DNA from: Rothia sp. HMSC078H08
GTDB taxonomy: Bacteria > Actinomycetota > Actinomycetes > Actinomycetales > Micrococcaceae
NCBI RefSeq assembly: GCF_001808955.1
Contig: NZ_KV795257.1
Coordinates: 154,962-218,961 of the forward strand
DNA length: 64,000 nucleotides
Reading direction: 5' to 3'
Shown here: piece by piece, positions 9,252 through 17,624 of the stretch
How positions within the stretch are numbered: the stretch's first letter is position 1
Layout of the letters: every line of letters starts with the position of its first letter
Position numbers and translations under genes: made by a program
The notes under the pieces: model-generated
Databases searched by the model: none
Told to the model about the DNA's origin: nothing
Seen by the model: the letters and a program-made list of their open reading frames with translations, nothing else

Positions 9252-11939
9252 TTAGGCCTGAGCCTGTGCGATAGCGTCGCGGACAGCGTCCAGTGCAGCA
9301 CCAATCTTGGATGCGTCCTGGCCACCACCCTGAGCGACGTCGTCCTTACCGCCGCCACCGCCGCCGAGAACACCGGCAGCGACGCGGACCAGAGCGCCAG
9401 CCTTCACGCCAGCCTCACGAGCACCCTCGTTGGTTGCCACCAGGACGACGGGGCGGCCATTAGCCACACCCACCACGGCGACAACAGCGGCCTCGGAACC
9501 GAAGCGCGAACGCAGGTCCAGAGCTAGGTCACGAACGCCGTTAGCGTCCAGTTCGCCAGCGTCATGCGCCAGAACGCGAACAGAACCGATGGTCTGTGCA
9601 TTCTCCAGCAGCTTGCCAGCCTCAGCCTGCAGCTTCTCTCGGCGCAGCTGAGCCAGCTCCTTCTCAGCAGCCTTCAGCTTAGCCAGAGTCTGGTTAATCT
9701 TCTCGGGCAGATCAGCGGAGGACTGAACCTTCATCAGGCCGGTCAGCTGGTTCACCAGGGTACGCTCAGCAGCCAGGTGGTTGAAGGAGTCCAAACCCAC
9801 CAGAGCCTCAACACGGCGGTTACCGGAGCCAACAGAGCTCTCGGTCAGCAGGGTCAGCGAACCAATCTCAGCGGACGAACCAACGTGGGTACCACCGCAC
9901 AGCTCGCGGGAGAACTCGCCGCCGATTTCAACAACGCGCACCACGTCGCCGTACTTCTCGCCGAAGAGGCTCATAGCGCCCAGAGCCTTAGCCTCAGCAA
10001 TCGGCATCTCACGGGTAATCACCTCGTGGTTATCGCGGATAGCGAGGTTAGCGACCTCTTCAACCTCACGCTTAGCGGACTCAGACAGGCCCTCGTTCCA
10101 CGCGAAGTCGAAGCGCAGGTAGCCTTCCTTGTTGAAAGAGCCACGCTGAGTAGCCTCGTTGCCGAGCACCTGGTGCAGGGCAGCGTGAATGATGTGGGTA
10201 CCGGAGTGTGCCTTCTCACCGTCGCGGCGGCGCTGAACATCAACCTGTGCCACAACATCGGCACCGACGTGAACCTCACCCTCACGCACAACGGCGCGGT
10301 GAACGCTCAGGCCCTTCACGGGCTGCTGAACGTCCTGAACGTCAATGATGAAGCCGTTGCCGGTAATGACACCGGTATCAGCTGCCTGGCCACCAGCCTC
10401 CGCGTAGAACGGAGTCTCATCCAGGACAACCTCAATCTTGTCGCCAGCCTTAGCAGCGGGCACGGAAACGCCATCCACCAGGATTGCGCGCAGCTTAGTC
10501 TCAGTACGCAGCTCGGTGTAACCGGTGAAGATGGAGCCACGCTCGTCCACGAGCTTACGCAGCTCGGACAGGTCAGCGAACGCACCCTTCTTCGCCTTAG
10601 CGTCAGCCTGCGCACGGTGACGCTGCTCAGCCATCAGCTCACGGAAAGCCTTCTCGTCAACCTTCACGCCAGCCTCAGCAGCCATCTCCAGGGTCAGGTC
10701 AATCGGGAAGCCGTAGGTGTCGTGCAGAGCAAACGCCTCAGCACCAGAAACAGCGTTGGAGCCGTCCTTCTTAGCCGCAGCAACAGCCTCTTCCAGACGC
10801 TCAGTACCGGTCTCAATGGTGTGCAGGAACGCCTTCTCCTCAGCGTACGCAATACGGGAAATACGCTCGAAGTCGTCAGCAACGTACGGGAACGCACCCT
10901 TCATCGCATCACGCGAAGCCGGGAACAGTACGGGCAGGCAGGGCTCAGTAACGCCCAGCAGACGCATCGCACGAATCGCACGGCGCATCAGACGGCGCAG
11001 AATGTAGCCGCGACCCTCATTGGAGGGGGTCACGCCATCAGCAATCAGCATCAGCGAAGAGCGGATGTGGTCAGCCACCACGCGCATACGCACGTCGTCC
11101 TCATAGCCCTCGTCCTCGGCGGACTCGGAGCCGTGGTACTTCTTACCGGACAGCTTAGAAGCAGCGTCCAGAACGGGGCGAACCTGGTCGGTCTCGTAGA
11201 AGTTCTCAACACCCTGCAGCAGCATGGCCAGACGCTCAACGCCCAGACCGGTATCAATGTTCTTCTTCGGCAGGTCACCCAGAATCTCGAAGTCATCCTT
11301 ACCGATGCCCTCGCCACGCTGGTACTGCATGAACACGAGGTTCCAAATCTCAATGTAACGGTCATCGTCAGCCGCCGGGCCGCCTTCCTTACCGTACGCG
11401 GGGCCACGGTCGTAGAAGATCTCCGAGTCGGGGCCTGCGGGGCCGGGCTGACCGGTGGACCAGTAGTTTTCCTTCATGCCCATACGCTGAATACGCTCAG
11501 CCGGGAAGCCCACCTTGTTGTGCCAAATGTCGAAGGCCTCATCGTCACCCTCATAAATGGTGACCCACAGGCGCTCCGGATCCAGACCGAAACCGCCCTT
11601 ATCCTGAGGGGTGGTCAGCAGCTCGTAAGCAAACGGAATCGCCTGCTCCTTGAAGTAATCACCGAACGAGAAGTTACCAGCCATCTGGAAGAAGGTACCG
11701 TGACGCGCAGTCTTACCGACCTCTTCAATGTCCAGGGTGCGGATGCACTTCTGCACGCTGGTCGCGCGGGAGAACGGAGGGGTCTCACGGCCCAGGAAGT
11801 AGGGAATGAACGGCACCATACCGGCGATGGTGAACATAGCGCCGGGCTCGTTCGAAATCAGCGATGCCGAAGGCACCACAGTATGGCCGCGGGAAGCGAA
11901 GAAATCGATCCAACGCTTAGAAATCTCCTGTGAGAGCAT
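9252..11939 (-). CDS. alaS: Alanyl-tRNA synthetase
   Basis: The product is 895 aa, full length. The class II catalytic core is N-terminal (FFASRGHTVVPSASL; motif 2 around RHGTFFQMAGNFSFGDYF). The editing domain has the HSGTH metal motif and CGGTH. The C-terminal C-Ala domain ends with a Gly-rich GGGGGGKDDVAQGGG motif. It charges tRNA-Ala and removes misactivated Ser and Gly. It heads the alaS-ruvX-mltG run. A TAGACT box at 11982-11977 (minus) is a possible -10 for its promoter, but I see no convincing -35. Confidence 0.98.
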   Translation of the reverse strand: MLSQEISKRWIDFFASRGHTVVPSASLISNEPGAMFTIAGMVPFIPYFLGRETPPFSRATSVQKCIRTLDIEEVGKTARHGTFFQMAGNFSFGDYFKEQAIPFAYELLTTPQDKGGFGLDPERLWVTIYEGDDEAFDIWHNKVGFPAERIQRMGMKENYWSTGQPGPAGPDSEIFYDRGPAYGKEGGPAADDDRYIEIWNLVFMQYQRGEGIGKDDFEILGDLPKKNIDTGLGVERLAMLLQGVENFYETDQVRPVLDAASKLSGKKYHGSESAEDEGYEDDVRMRVVADHIRSSLMLIADGVTPSNEGRGYILRRLMRRAIRAMRLLGVTEPCLPVLFPASRDAMKGAFPYVADDFERISRIAYAEEKAFLHTIETGTERLEEAVAAAKKDGSNAVSGAEAFALHDTYGFPIDLTLEMAAEAGVKVDEKAFRELMAEQRHRAQADAKAKKGAFADLSELRKLVDERGSIFTGYTELRTETKLRAILVDGVSVPAAKAGDKIEVVLDETPFYAEAGGQAADTGVITGNGFIIDVQDVQQPVKGLSVHRAVVREGEVHVGADVVAQVDVQRRRDGEKAHSGTHIIHAALHQVLGNEATQRGSFNKEGYLRFDFAWNEGLSESAKREVEEVANLAIRDNHEVITREMPIAEAKALGAMSLFGEKYGDVVRVVEIGGEFSRELCGGTHVGSSAEIGSLTLLTESSVGSGNRRVEALVGLDSFNHLAAERTLVNQLTGLMKVQSSADLPEKINQTLAKLKAAEKELAQLRREKLQAEAGKLLENAQTIGSVRVLAHDAGELDANGVRDLALDLRSRFGSEAAVVAVVGVANGRPVVLVATNEGAREAGVKAGALVRVAAGVLGGGGGGKDDVAQGGGQDASKIGAALDAVRDAIAQAQA

Positions 11940-12071
11940 CTCGTTCCTTAGAGTAATCTGTGCGAAATTCTAAATTAGTCTACTGACCTATGGTGCCTGT
12001 CCGAGAGCAAAATGGCTAATCGAGCCACCCTCGTACCGTGGTTAACGGACAAAAACACCACCTTTAAAAAC

Positions 12072-12566
12072 CTAGTTGAAGAAGCCGTCGCCTAGCTGAC
12101 GGTCACGCGCAATACGCTGCTCACGCGCTCGCTTCTGAGCCTCTTCCAAGGAGGCGATCTCAGCCTCCACCTCAATGAGTTCACGCTCAGCCAGGCGGCG
12201 GTTCGTGGATTCAATCTCAGCCGAGCTCATCTGGCGGTCCCATGTATCCAGGGAGCCAGGACGCAGATCCTGCTTCTGGCGCTCCACCTTAGCGTTGAGC
12301 TCCATCTCCTTCTCCTGCATGCCCTCACGCACGCGGGCGGCGAACTCAACAGCACGCAACGCATACGGCTGCAGGGGCTTGCCAATCGGCGAATCGAAGA
12401 ACTTTCCCATCTGAGACTCCGGGTTGAGGGCAAGCTCACCGTGCTCACGCATGAGCAGGGCGCTGCCGGGGGTACGCTGAGCAGGTTCGGAGGCAGCACG
12501 CCTGGAAGCGAAGTAACCAACCGCCGCGCCGGCGCCGAGCAGAAGAGCTGAACGAAGCAGACCCAT
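12072..12566 (-). CDS. Small hydrophobic-N-terminus coiled-coil protein, unknown function
   Basis: The product is 164 aa. The N-terminus is a short membrane segment (LLRSALLLGAGAAVGYFASRRA). Two charged amphipathic stretches follow, with a long Glu/Arg-rich coiled-coil-like region at about 110-155 (SAEIESTNRRLAERELIEVEAEIASLEEAQKRA, in pieces). The start codon shares a base with the stop of the upstream DUF948 gene (TAATG), and the pair precedes alaS, as in other actinobacteria. A membrane-anchored helper to the DUF948 protein is an inference; I know of no assigned function. Confidence 0.8.
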   Translation of the reverse strand: MGLLRSALLLGAGAAVGYFASRRAASEPAQRTPGSALLMREHGELALNPESQMGKFFDSPIGKPLQPYALRAVEFAARVREGMQEKEMELNAKVERQKQDLRPGSLDTWDRQMSSAEIESTNRRLAERELIEVEAEIASLEEAQKRAREQRIARDRQLGDGFFN

Positions 12567-13012
12567 TAGTTCTCACCGCCTGCAGAGTAAGAGGACTGAG
12601 CCGAACCGTACTGGCCGCCAGCGTGGGTGTTGCCGGTGTTACCAGCGGTGCCGTGCGCATCGCCGGACTTACCGCCGCGGAACGCCTGACGCACACCGTA
12701 CGAGAAGGACGCAACCTTAATCAGCGGCTGACCCACAGTCGAGGTCACCAGCGAGGACAGCGCAGAAACGTTCGCGGACGCATCCGAAACATTCGAGGTG
12801 ATGTCGTCAACCTTCTCCAGCTGCTCATTGGTGGTCACCACAGTGCGGGTCACCTCTTCAATGAGAGGGCCGGTGCTCTGGTTCAGCGAACGAATCGTCA
12901 CGATAAGCTCATCAAACACCTTAGTCAGGCGAATAATGGGTAGCGCAAGAAGTGCCACCAGAATCGCAAAAACTCCTGCTGCAATCAGGCCCGCAATATC
13001 TCCGCCGGTCAT
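12566..13012 (-). CDS. DUF948 domain membrane protein
   Basis: The product is 148 aa. One N-terminal transmembrane segment (IAGLIAAGVFAILVALLALPII) is followed by a helical DUF948 region of about 70 aa (DELIVTIRSLNQSTGPLIEEV), which resembles methyl-accepting or heptad-repeat helices. The tail is rich in Gly, Asn and Thr and probably disordered. DUF948 proteins are common beside alaS in Firmicutes and Actinobacteria, and some are described as general-stress or cell-envelope proteins. It is cotranscribed with the following small gene. Confidence 0.85.
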   Translation of the reverse strand: MTGGDIAGLIAAGVFAILVALLALPIIRLTKVFDELIVTIRSLNQSTGPLIEEVTRTVVTTNEQLEKVDDITSNVSDASANVSALSSLVTSTVGQPLIKVASFSYGVRQAFRGGKSGDAHGTAGNTGNTHAGGQYGSAQSSYSAGGEN

Positions 13013-13264
13013 CTATAACCCCATTCCGCTCAATGCATGATGCTTATCAATAGTCGTACAAGGCTGGACGCCACCGTGGCGCGCAGCCGGATCGTGCATA
13101 CAGTTCAGGACTATATACACAGCTCAATCCCCTATTTTAGTCGAAAAATCCTTCAAGCGCCCCCTAAACTCTCATGAAACTCCCAGCGACGGAAGATTCA
13201 CAGGTTCAGCGGCACCACTGCCCTGTAGTGTATATACCCCAAAAACCCGCGCGTTAAACGGGAA

Positions 13265-13299
13265 CAACCCGCCCCCACCGAACGGTGCAGGACGGGTTG
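13265..13299 (-). terminator. Terminator after rpsD
   Basis: CAACCCG (13265-13271) pairs with CGGGTTG (13293-13299), with CACCG/CGGTG inside. On the minus strand it is followed by TTCCCGTTT, a modest U tract. It lies about 20 bases after the rpsD stop. The remaining gap from 13013 to 13264 has no other clear element. Confidence 0.7.
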
Positions 13300-13317
13300 C
13301 TTCTCGAAAAATCGAGA

Positions 13318-13950
13318 TTATGCCAGACGCGAGTAGTACTCAACGACCAGCTGCTCGTCGCAGATCACGGGGATCTCTTCGCGCTTGGGCTTGCGCTCAA
13401 GCTTTGCGTGCAGCTTCTCGATCTCAACGTTCAGGTATGCGGGAACCTCGGGCAGAACTGCCTGGTGCTCGCCTGCAGCCGCAGCCTGGAAGGGGGTGGT
13501 CTTCTCAGCCTTGGGGTGAACGTGGATCAGCTGGCCGGGCTTGACGTGGAACGAGGGGCGGTCCACGCGAACGCCGTCAACCATGATGTGACGGTGAACA
13601 ACCATCTGACGTGCCTGTGCAATGGTGCGGGCGAAGCCTGCACGCAGAACCAGAGCGTCGAGGCGGGTCTCGAGCAGCTCGACCATGTTCTTACCGGTCT
13701 GGCCCTCGGTACGCTTTGCCTCGAGGTATGCGCGGCGCATCTGTGCCTCGCGGATGTTGTACTGAGCGCGCAGACGCTGCTTTTCCTTCAGCTGGGTAGC
13801 GTAGTTGGAGTCAGCCTTCTTGCGGGCACGGCCGTGCTGGCCGGGGCCGTAAGGACGACGCTCGAGGTACTTTTCTGCCTTCGGGGTCAGTGCAATGCCC
13901 AGGGCACGGGACTGACGCACGGTACGGCGGGTGCGGTTGTGCTTAGCCAC
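13318..13950 (-). CDS. rpsD: 30S ribosomal protein S4
   Basis: The product is 210 aa, a normal length. It opens with TRRTVRQSRALGIALTPKAEKYLERRPYGPGQHG, in pieces, and has the S4 RNA-binding domain (LETRLDALVLRAGFARTIAQARQMV) and the C-terminal VEYYSRLA. S4 binds 16S rRNA early in 30S assembly. The N-terminus has no four-Cys zinc site (a C-minus type). The gene stands alone, outside an alpha operon, as in many actinobacteria. A hairpin-rich 5' region precedes it. Confidence 0.98.
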   Translation of the reverse strand: MAKHNRTRRTVRQSRALGIALTPKAEKYLERRPYGPGQHGRARKKADSNYATQLKEKQRLRAQYNIREAQMRRAYLEAKRTEGQTGKNMVELLETRLDALVLRAGFARTIAQARQMVVHRHIMVDGVRVDRPSFHVKPGQLIHVHPKAEKTTPFQAAAAGEHQAVLPEVPAYLNVEIEKLHAKLERKPKREEIPVICDEQLVVEYYSRLA

Positions 13951-14380
13951 AATCTACCTTTCTATGTGAGGCTCCTGCACCCTCACGGGTGGGGCCTCGG
14001 TCTGTTGAATACTGGCCTCCTCGGTTGACCCCGCCGGAATCCGTACGCGACCGGTTCGGTCGTTGCTGTACGGCGGTGGGGCGGAGAGCTCGGGGCAGAG
14101 TACCCCGCAGCTACATTACTGACGCTCGCACAAATGCGGGCATAGTAATTGCCAGACCCGTCAAGCTTACCGGATGCACCCGGGCTTTACCAGCCTTTTG
14201 GGAAATCTTTGGTTCAAATCACTGTGCGTGTGGGTTTTTGATACTTACCCACACGACCCCACAGGGATTATTTATGCCCGTCAAAGCTCTTTAGGTGCGA
14301 CTTCTCCGAAAAATCGCGGCGCCGAGATGTTGGATTGTAATCATTTCGTTATTTTTAACCTGTGAATCTATGGGAATAGC
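13951..14380 (-). promoter_or_regulatory. Structured upstream region of rpsD
   Basis: This 430-base gap has no gene. It contains two strong hairpins. One is CCGTAC/GTACGG (14041-14073) with an inner CGACCG/CGGTCG stem. The other is a perfect nine-base inverted repeat CGTGTGGGT/ACCCACACG (14227-14255) around an 11-base loop. S4 commonly controls its own translation through leader RNA, so the nearer hairpin is a candidate S4-binding leader; that is inference. TACTAT at 14147-14142 (minus) is a possible -10. Confidence 0.4.
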
Positions 14381-14409
14381 TTGAATCAGTCCCCCATATC
14401 GCCTAGACT
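14381..14409 (+). promoter_or_regulatory. Sigma-70-type promoter for a small RNA
   Basis: TTGAAT (14381-14386), exactly 17 bases of spacer, then TAGACT (14404-14409). Both hexamers are close to actinobacterial housekeeping consensus. It points into a gene-free stretch that ends in a strong terminator. Confidence 0.65.
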
Positions 14410-14415
14410 AGAAGC

Positions 14416-14530
14416 CATAACAAGCTTGGCGTCCGCCCTTCCGGGAAGGCCGATAGTCAAGACGTCTATCACAACTCAAAACTCTGACGCGGTGCGCAGT
14501 ACTACCGAGGTACTACGCACCGCTTTCTGT
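14416..14530 (+). ncRNA. Candidate small RNA of about 115 nt
   Basis: The predicted start, about seven bases after the -10, gives a transcript with three elements. A CCTT/AAGG hairpin has a CCGGG loop (14437-14449). A GATAG/CTATC hairpin lies at 14452-14470. The terminator stem is eight perfect pairs GCGGTGCG (14489-14496)/CGCACCGC (14516-14523) plus AGTAC/GTACT, a seven-base loop, then TTTCTGTTT. No open frame with a ribosome site is present inside. The sequence does not match the core motifs of SRP RNA, tmRNA or RNase P RNA as I know them. It lies between divergent rpsD and the 3' end of rarA. Confidence 0.6.
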
Positions 14531-14656
14531 TTGCACTCAGCTTGCACTCAGCCCTATACGGCTGCTTGCTCTATACGGTTGCTTTCCTGCCGAGGCGCGC
14601 TACTCCCCGGCGGTCAGCAGTCAAAGTAGTAGACGGCTCGATGGGAGCCACGTAAG

Positions 14657-16168
14657 CTAACGGGTCGTATCCTGCACCGGCGCGGCATCCAAAATACGGC
14701 GGATACGCTCACGACGCTCCGTCAACGTACGCTCAAAACCATGCTGAGTCGGCTCGTAGTAGACCGTACCGCGCAGAGTATCCGGCAGGTACTGCTGCGC
14801 CGCCACATGCCCCGGCTCATCATGCGCATACACATACCCCACGCCGTGACCAAACTGCTTAGCCCCCGCATAATGACCATCACGCAAATGCACCGGAACC
14901 TGACCGGCGGCACCCGCACGCACATCCGCAATCGCGCGGTTAATCGCGTTATACGCCGCATTCGACTTCGGCGCGAGCGCACAATATATCACCGCCTGCG
15001 AGAGGATAATGCGCGCCTCCGGCATGCCCACCAGCGCCACCGACTGCGCCGCAGCCGTCGCCACCTGCAACGCCTGCGGATCAGCCAAACCAATATCCTC
15101 ACTCGCCAAAATCATGATGCGACGCGCCACGAAACGCGGATCCTCGCCGCCCTCCAGCATGCGCGCCAAGTAGTGCACCGCGGCGTCCGCATCAGAGCCG
15201 CGCATGGACTTAATGAACGCACTCACCACGTCATAATGCTGATCGCCCGAACGGTCGTAGCGGATCGCGGCGCGGTCCACCGCCTCCGTAGCATGTGCCA
15301 GGGTGATGCGCACGGGCGCGGCAGGGTCAGCCTCTTCGGCACCGGTTTCTGCGGGGCCGGTTTCTGCGGGGGCATTTCCCGCAGCTTCAGCCTCGCTAAA
15401 CGCAATCGCAGCCGCCGCCTCCAGGGAGGTCAGGGAGCGGCGAGCATCGCCTCCAGAAACCGCCGCGAGGTGGGCGCGCGCTTCCTCATCAATGACCGCC
15501 GCACCGTCAAAACCGCGCGGATCAGCCAACGCACGATCAATCAGACGCTCAATATCGGACTGCTCCAGCGAATGAACCCGCAACAGCAGCGAACGCGAGA
15601 GCAACGGCGAAATAATGCTGAACGACGGGTTCTCCGTCGTAGCCGCCACCAGAATCACCCAGCGGTTCTCCACGCCGGGCAGGAGCGCATCCTGCTGAGC
15701 CTTCGTAAAACGGTGAATCTCGTCGAGGAAGAGCACGGTGGTCGAGCCGTACATGTCGCGGTCGAGTAGCGCCTGATCCATGACCGCGCGCACATCCTTC
15801 ACGCCCGCAGTAATCGCCGAAAGCTCCACGAACTTACGACCCGGCGCGCGCGCAATCACATGCGCCAAAGTGGTCTTACCCGTACCCGGAGGGCCGTACA
15901 AAATCACCGAGGACGGGCCAGCCGGGCCGGCGTTCTCCCCCGCCAACACGCGCAGAGGCGCACCCGGAGTCAGCAGATGCTCCTGGCCGAGAACCTCATC
16001 AATCGTGCGCGGACGCATACGCACCGCCAACGGCGCACGAGACGCCGAACGGGCAGAATGCGCACGCGACGCAGAGGCATACGAGGAGGGCTCCTCAGCG
16101 GGCGCGCCAATCAAGCTCACGCGGTCCCCGTCATCGGGCAGCTCAAGATCAAAGAGGGAATCAGCCAT
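14657..16168 (-). CDS. rarA: Replication-associated recombination protein A (RarA/MgsA family AAA+ ATPase)
   Basis: The product is 503 aa. After about 45 Ser/Ala-rich residues comes an AAA+ module related to clamp loaders: [20 protein letters not shown], Walker [14 protein letters not shown], Walker [20 protein letters not shown] and sensor 1 ATTENPSF. The C-terminal tetramerisation domain has the family signature around [20 protein letters not shown]. RarA acts at stalled or damaged forks. An Ala/Glu-rich insert (about residues 260-285, [19 protein letters not shown]) is longer than usual. Confidence 0.95.
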   Translation of the reverse strand: MADSLFDLELPDDGDRVSLIGAPAEEPSSYASASRAHSARSASRAPLAVRMRPRTIDEVLGQEHLLTPGAPLRVLAGENAGPAGPSSVILYGPPGTGKTTLAHVIARAPGRKFVELSAITAGVKDVRAVMDQALLDRDMYGSTTVLFLDEIHRFTKAQQDALLPGVENRWVILVAATTENPSFSIISPLLSRSLLLRVHSLEQSDIERLIDRALADPRGFDGAAVIDEEARAHLAAVSGGDARRSLTSLEAAAAIAFSEAEAAGNAPAETGPAETGAEEADPAAPVRITLAHATEAVDRAAIRYDRSGDQHYDVVSAFIKSMRGSDADAAVHYLARMLEGGEDPRFVARRIMILASEDIGLADPQALQVATAAAQSVALVGMPEARIILSQAVIYCALAPKSNAAYNAINRAIADVRAGAAGQVPVHLRDGHYAGAKQFGHGVGYVYAHDEPGHVAAQQYLPDTLRGTVYYEPTQHGFERTLTERRERIRRILDAAPVQDTTR

Positions 16169-16272
16169 AGTCTTACTCTATCGTTTCAAAGGCTTGAGGC
16201 GGGCGCGGGGTGTGGGTATACAGCTGCGGATTTAGCTCGCGGCGTGAAGCCGCATGGGTTTTCGATGGGGTT

Positions 16273-16309
16273 TCGATAGGTTAGTGTCTTCGCCGCGGGT
16301 TCATAACCC
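16273..16309. repeat. Half copy of the 61-bp palindromic repeat
   Basis: It starts TCGATAGGTTAGTGTCTTC, like the full copies at 19610, 20790 and 25565, and keeps the central GGGTT..AACCC. The right arm is absent; the sequence runs instead into GGGG-rich DNA. It lies between rarA and dtd. Confidence 0.8.
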
Positions 16310-16363
16310 AGGGGTTGGGTTTATACCCCCGGGACGATTCGCTCGCCGATTGAGATGCCAACC

Positions 16364-16798
16364 CTAGAGGGTCTCACTATCGAGAATCATGGTCACCGGG
16401 CCGTCATTGACCAGCTCCACCTGCATGTCCGCACCGAACACACCGGTCTCCACGTGCAGGCCACGCTCACGCAGCGCCTGAACATAGTCGTTGAACAGCG
16501 GCTCGCTCACCGCACCGGGCGCAGCAGCAGACCAGGAGGGGCGGCGGCCCTTCTTCGCATCCCCGTACAGGGTGAACTGGCTGACCGCCAGTACGGGTGC
16601 GCCCTCATCGAGCAGGGACTTCTCCCCCTCCAGCAGGCGCAGGTTCGCGGTCTTATCGGCAAGCTTCGCAATCTGTGCCGCACCGTCACCGTGCGTGATA
16701 CCGACCAGAACCAGGTAGCCGGGCTGCTCAATCGCACCGACCGTCTCACCCGCCACACGTACCGCCGCGCGGGTCACGCGCTGAATAACTACTCGCAT
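16364..16798 (-). CDS. dtd: D-aminoacyl-tRNA deacylase
   Basis: The product is 144 aa, the standard DTD length. It begins [15 protein letters not shown]. It has the conserved [16 protein letters not shown] block and a GPVTMILDS ending; the family's C-terminal cross-subunit Gly-Pro motif is GPVT here. It hydrolyses D-amino acids (and Gly) from tRNA. The ATG has an AAAGGTG site upstream. It is separated from rarA by the half palindromic repeat. Confidence 0.97.
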   Translation of the reverse strand: MRVVIQRVTRAAVRVAGETVGAIEQPGYLVLVGITHGDGAAQIAKLADKTANLRLLEGEKSLLDEGAPVLAVSQFTLYGDAKKGRRPSWSAAAPGAVSEPLFNDYVQALRERGLHVETGVFGADMQVELVNDGPVTMILDSETL

Positions 16799-16904
16799 CG
16801 TTCACCTTTCATCATGGAACCGGCCTTCGCCGGGCTCATACATCTCTTTCGACACCACTCTCAGCGGCTGGTTTAGGGGAGCCGCAGTTCTAGAAGCAAC
16901 AGCC

Positions 16905-17432
16905 TCAGAGCACGCCGCGCAACTGCACGGCACGCAAAAACTGGTTCGCCGCCCGCGGGGTACGAAACTCAATAAAACGCTTCTGCAGATGCTGCCCGCG
17001 AGCCTCCGCCAGCAACTCCCCGACGTGCGGGTAGCTCCTCCACGTGTACCGAATCATGTTGTCCGGGTCGCGCAGAATATTCCACAGCGGCGGTTCCACG
17101 TTATCAGCCCACAGTTTCTGACCCGTCACCGCGCGGCGCACCGTCCGGCGAACCACGCGCCACATGACCACCGCGCGGCTATAGCGCAGGTAAATCACCA
17201 CATCCGCGCGCTCCAGCAGGCGGCCGCGCACCTGCGGATACTGCCACTCCGTAATCCACGCAGGCCGCTCAATGAGCGTCTGAACATCCGCCTCAAAACT
17301 AGGGCGCGGAGTCCAGTTCGGACCCCAATGCAACGAGTCCATCTCCGTATGCGGAATGTCCAGGAGGCGCCCCAACCGCGCCGCGAACGTCGTCTTACCG
17401 CTACCGCTCGGGCCGGCAATCAGAATACGCAT
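16905..17432 (-). CDS. P-loop kinase-like protein (FlaR / topology-modulation type)
   Basis: The product is 175 aa. Walker A GPSGSGKTTF lies at residues 7-16, followed by LGRLLDIPHTEMDSLHW and WITEWQYPQVRG. An Arg-rich lid segment (SRAVVMWRVVRRTVRRAVTG) is present. This is the adenylate-kinase-like family often annotated as topology modulation protein FlaR. The substrate is not established, and a nucleotide-kinase-like role is only inferred from the fold. The ATG has GGGGAG upstream. Confidence 0.8.
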   Translation of the reverse strand: MRILIAGPSGSGKTTFAARLGRLLDIPHTEMDSLHWGPNWTPRPSFEADVQTLIERPAWITEWQYPQVRGRLLERADVVIYLRYSRAVVMWRVVRRTVRRAVTGQKLWADNVEPPLWNILRDPDNMIRYTWRSYPHVGELLAEARGQHLQKRFIEFRTPRAANQFLRAVQLRGVL

Positions 17433-17489
17433 GCTCCCCTCCCCCTTTGGTTAGTACACAAATCGGCACGCACGCCAGTTGATACAAAA

Positions 17490-17530
17490 GGTGGGCTGCG
17501 ACCCTGCACCAGCAGAATACACAGCCCACC
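17490..17530 (-). terminator. Terminator after aspS
   Basis: GGTGGGCTG (17490-17498) pairs perfectly with CAGCCCACC (17522-17530). On the minus strand TTTTGTATC follows. It lies about 95 bases after the aspS stop. Confidence 0.8.
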
Positions 17531-17624
17531 CTCAACGGCGACCCCGGCACAACTCAACGCCCGCCGGGTTCACGCCGCACAGGCCCACACCCCTACGGGG
17601 CGCACGACCAAAGACTAGAGAAGA

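Noticed and set aside
9564..11933. 789-aa plus-strand frame opposite alaS, with similar long frames opposite thrS and the surface-protein gene
   Set aside because: All are antisense shadows of well-supported genes and have no ribosome sites or family motifs.
14205..14260. Possible tRNA T-arm (GGTTCAAATC)
   Set aside because: The flanking bases do not form a T stem, and no D or anticodon arm can be drawn.
14416..14530. Small SRP RNA or tmRNA for the sRNA candidate
   Set aside because: The SRP apical motif with GGAAGGAAGCA and the tmRNA ends are missing.
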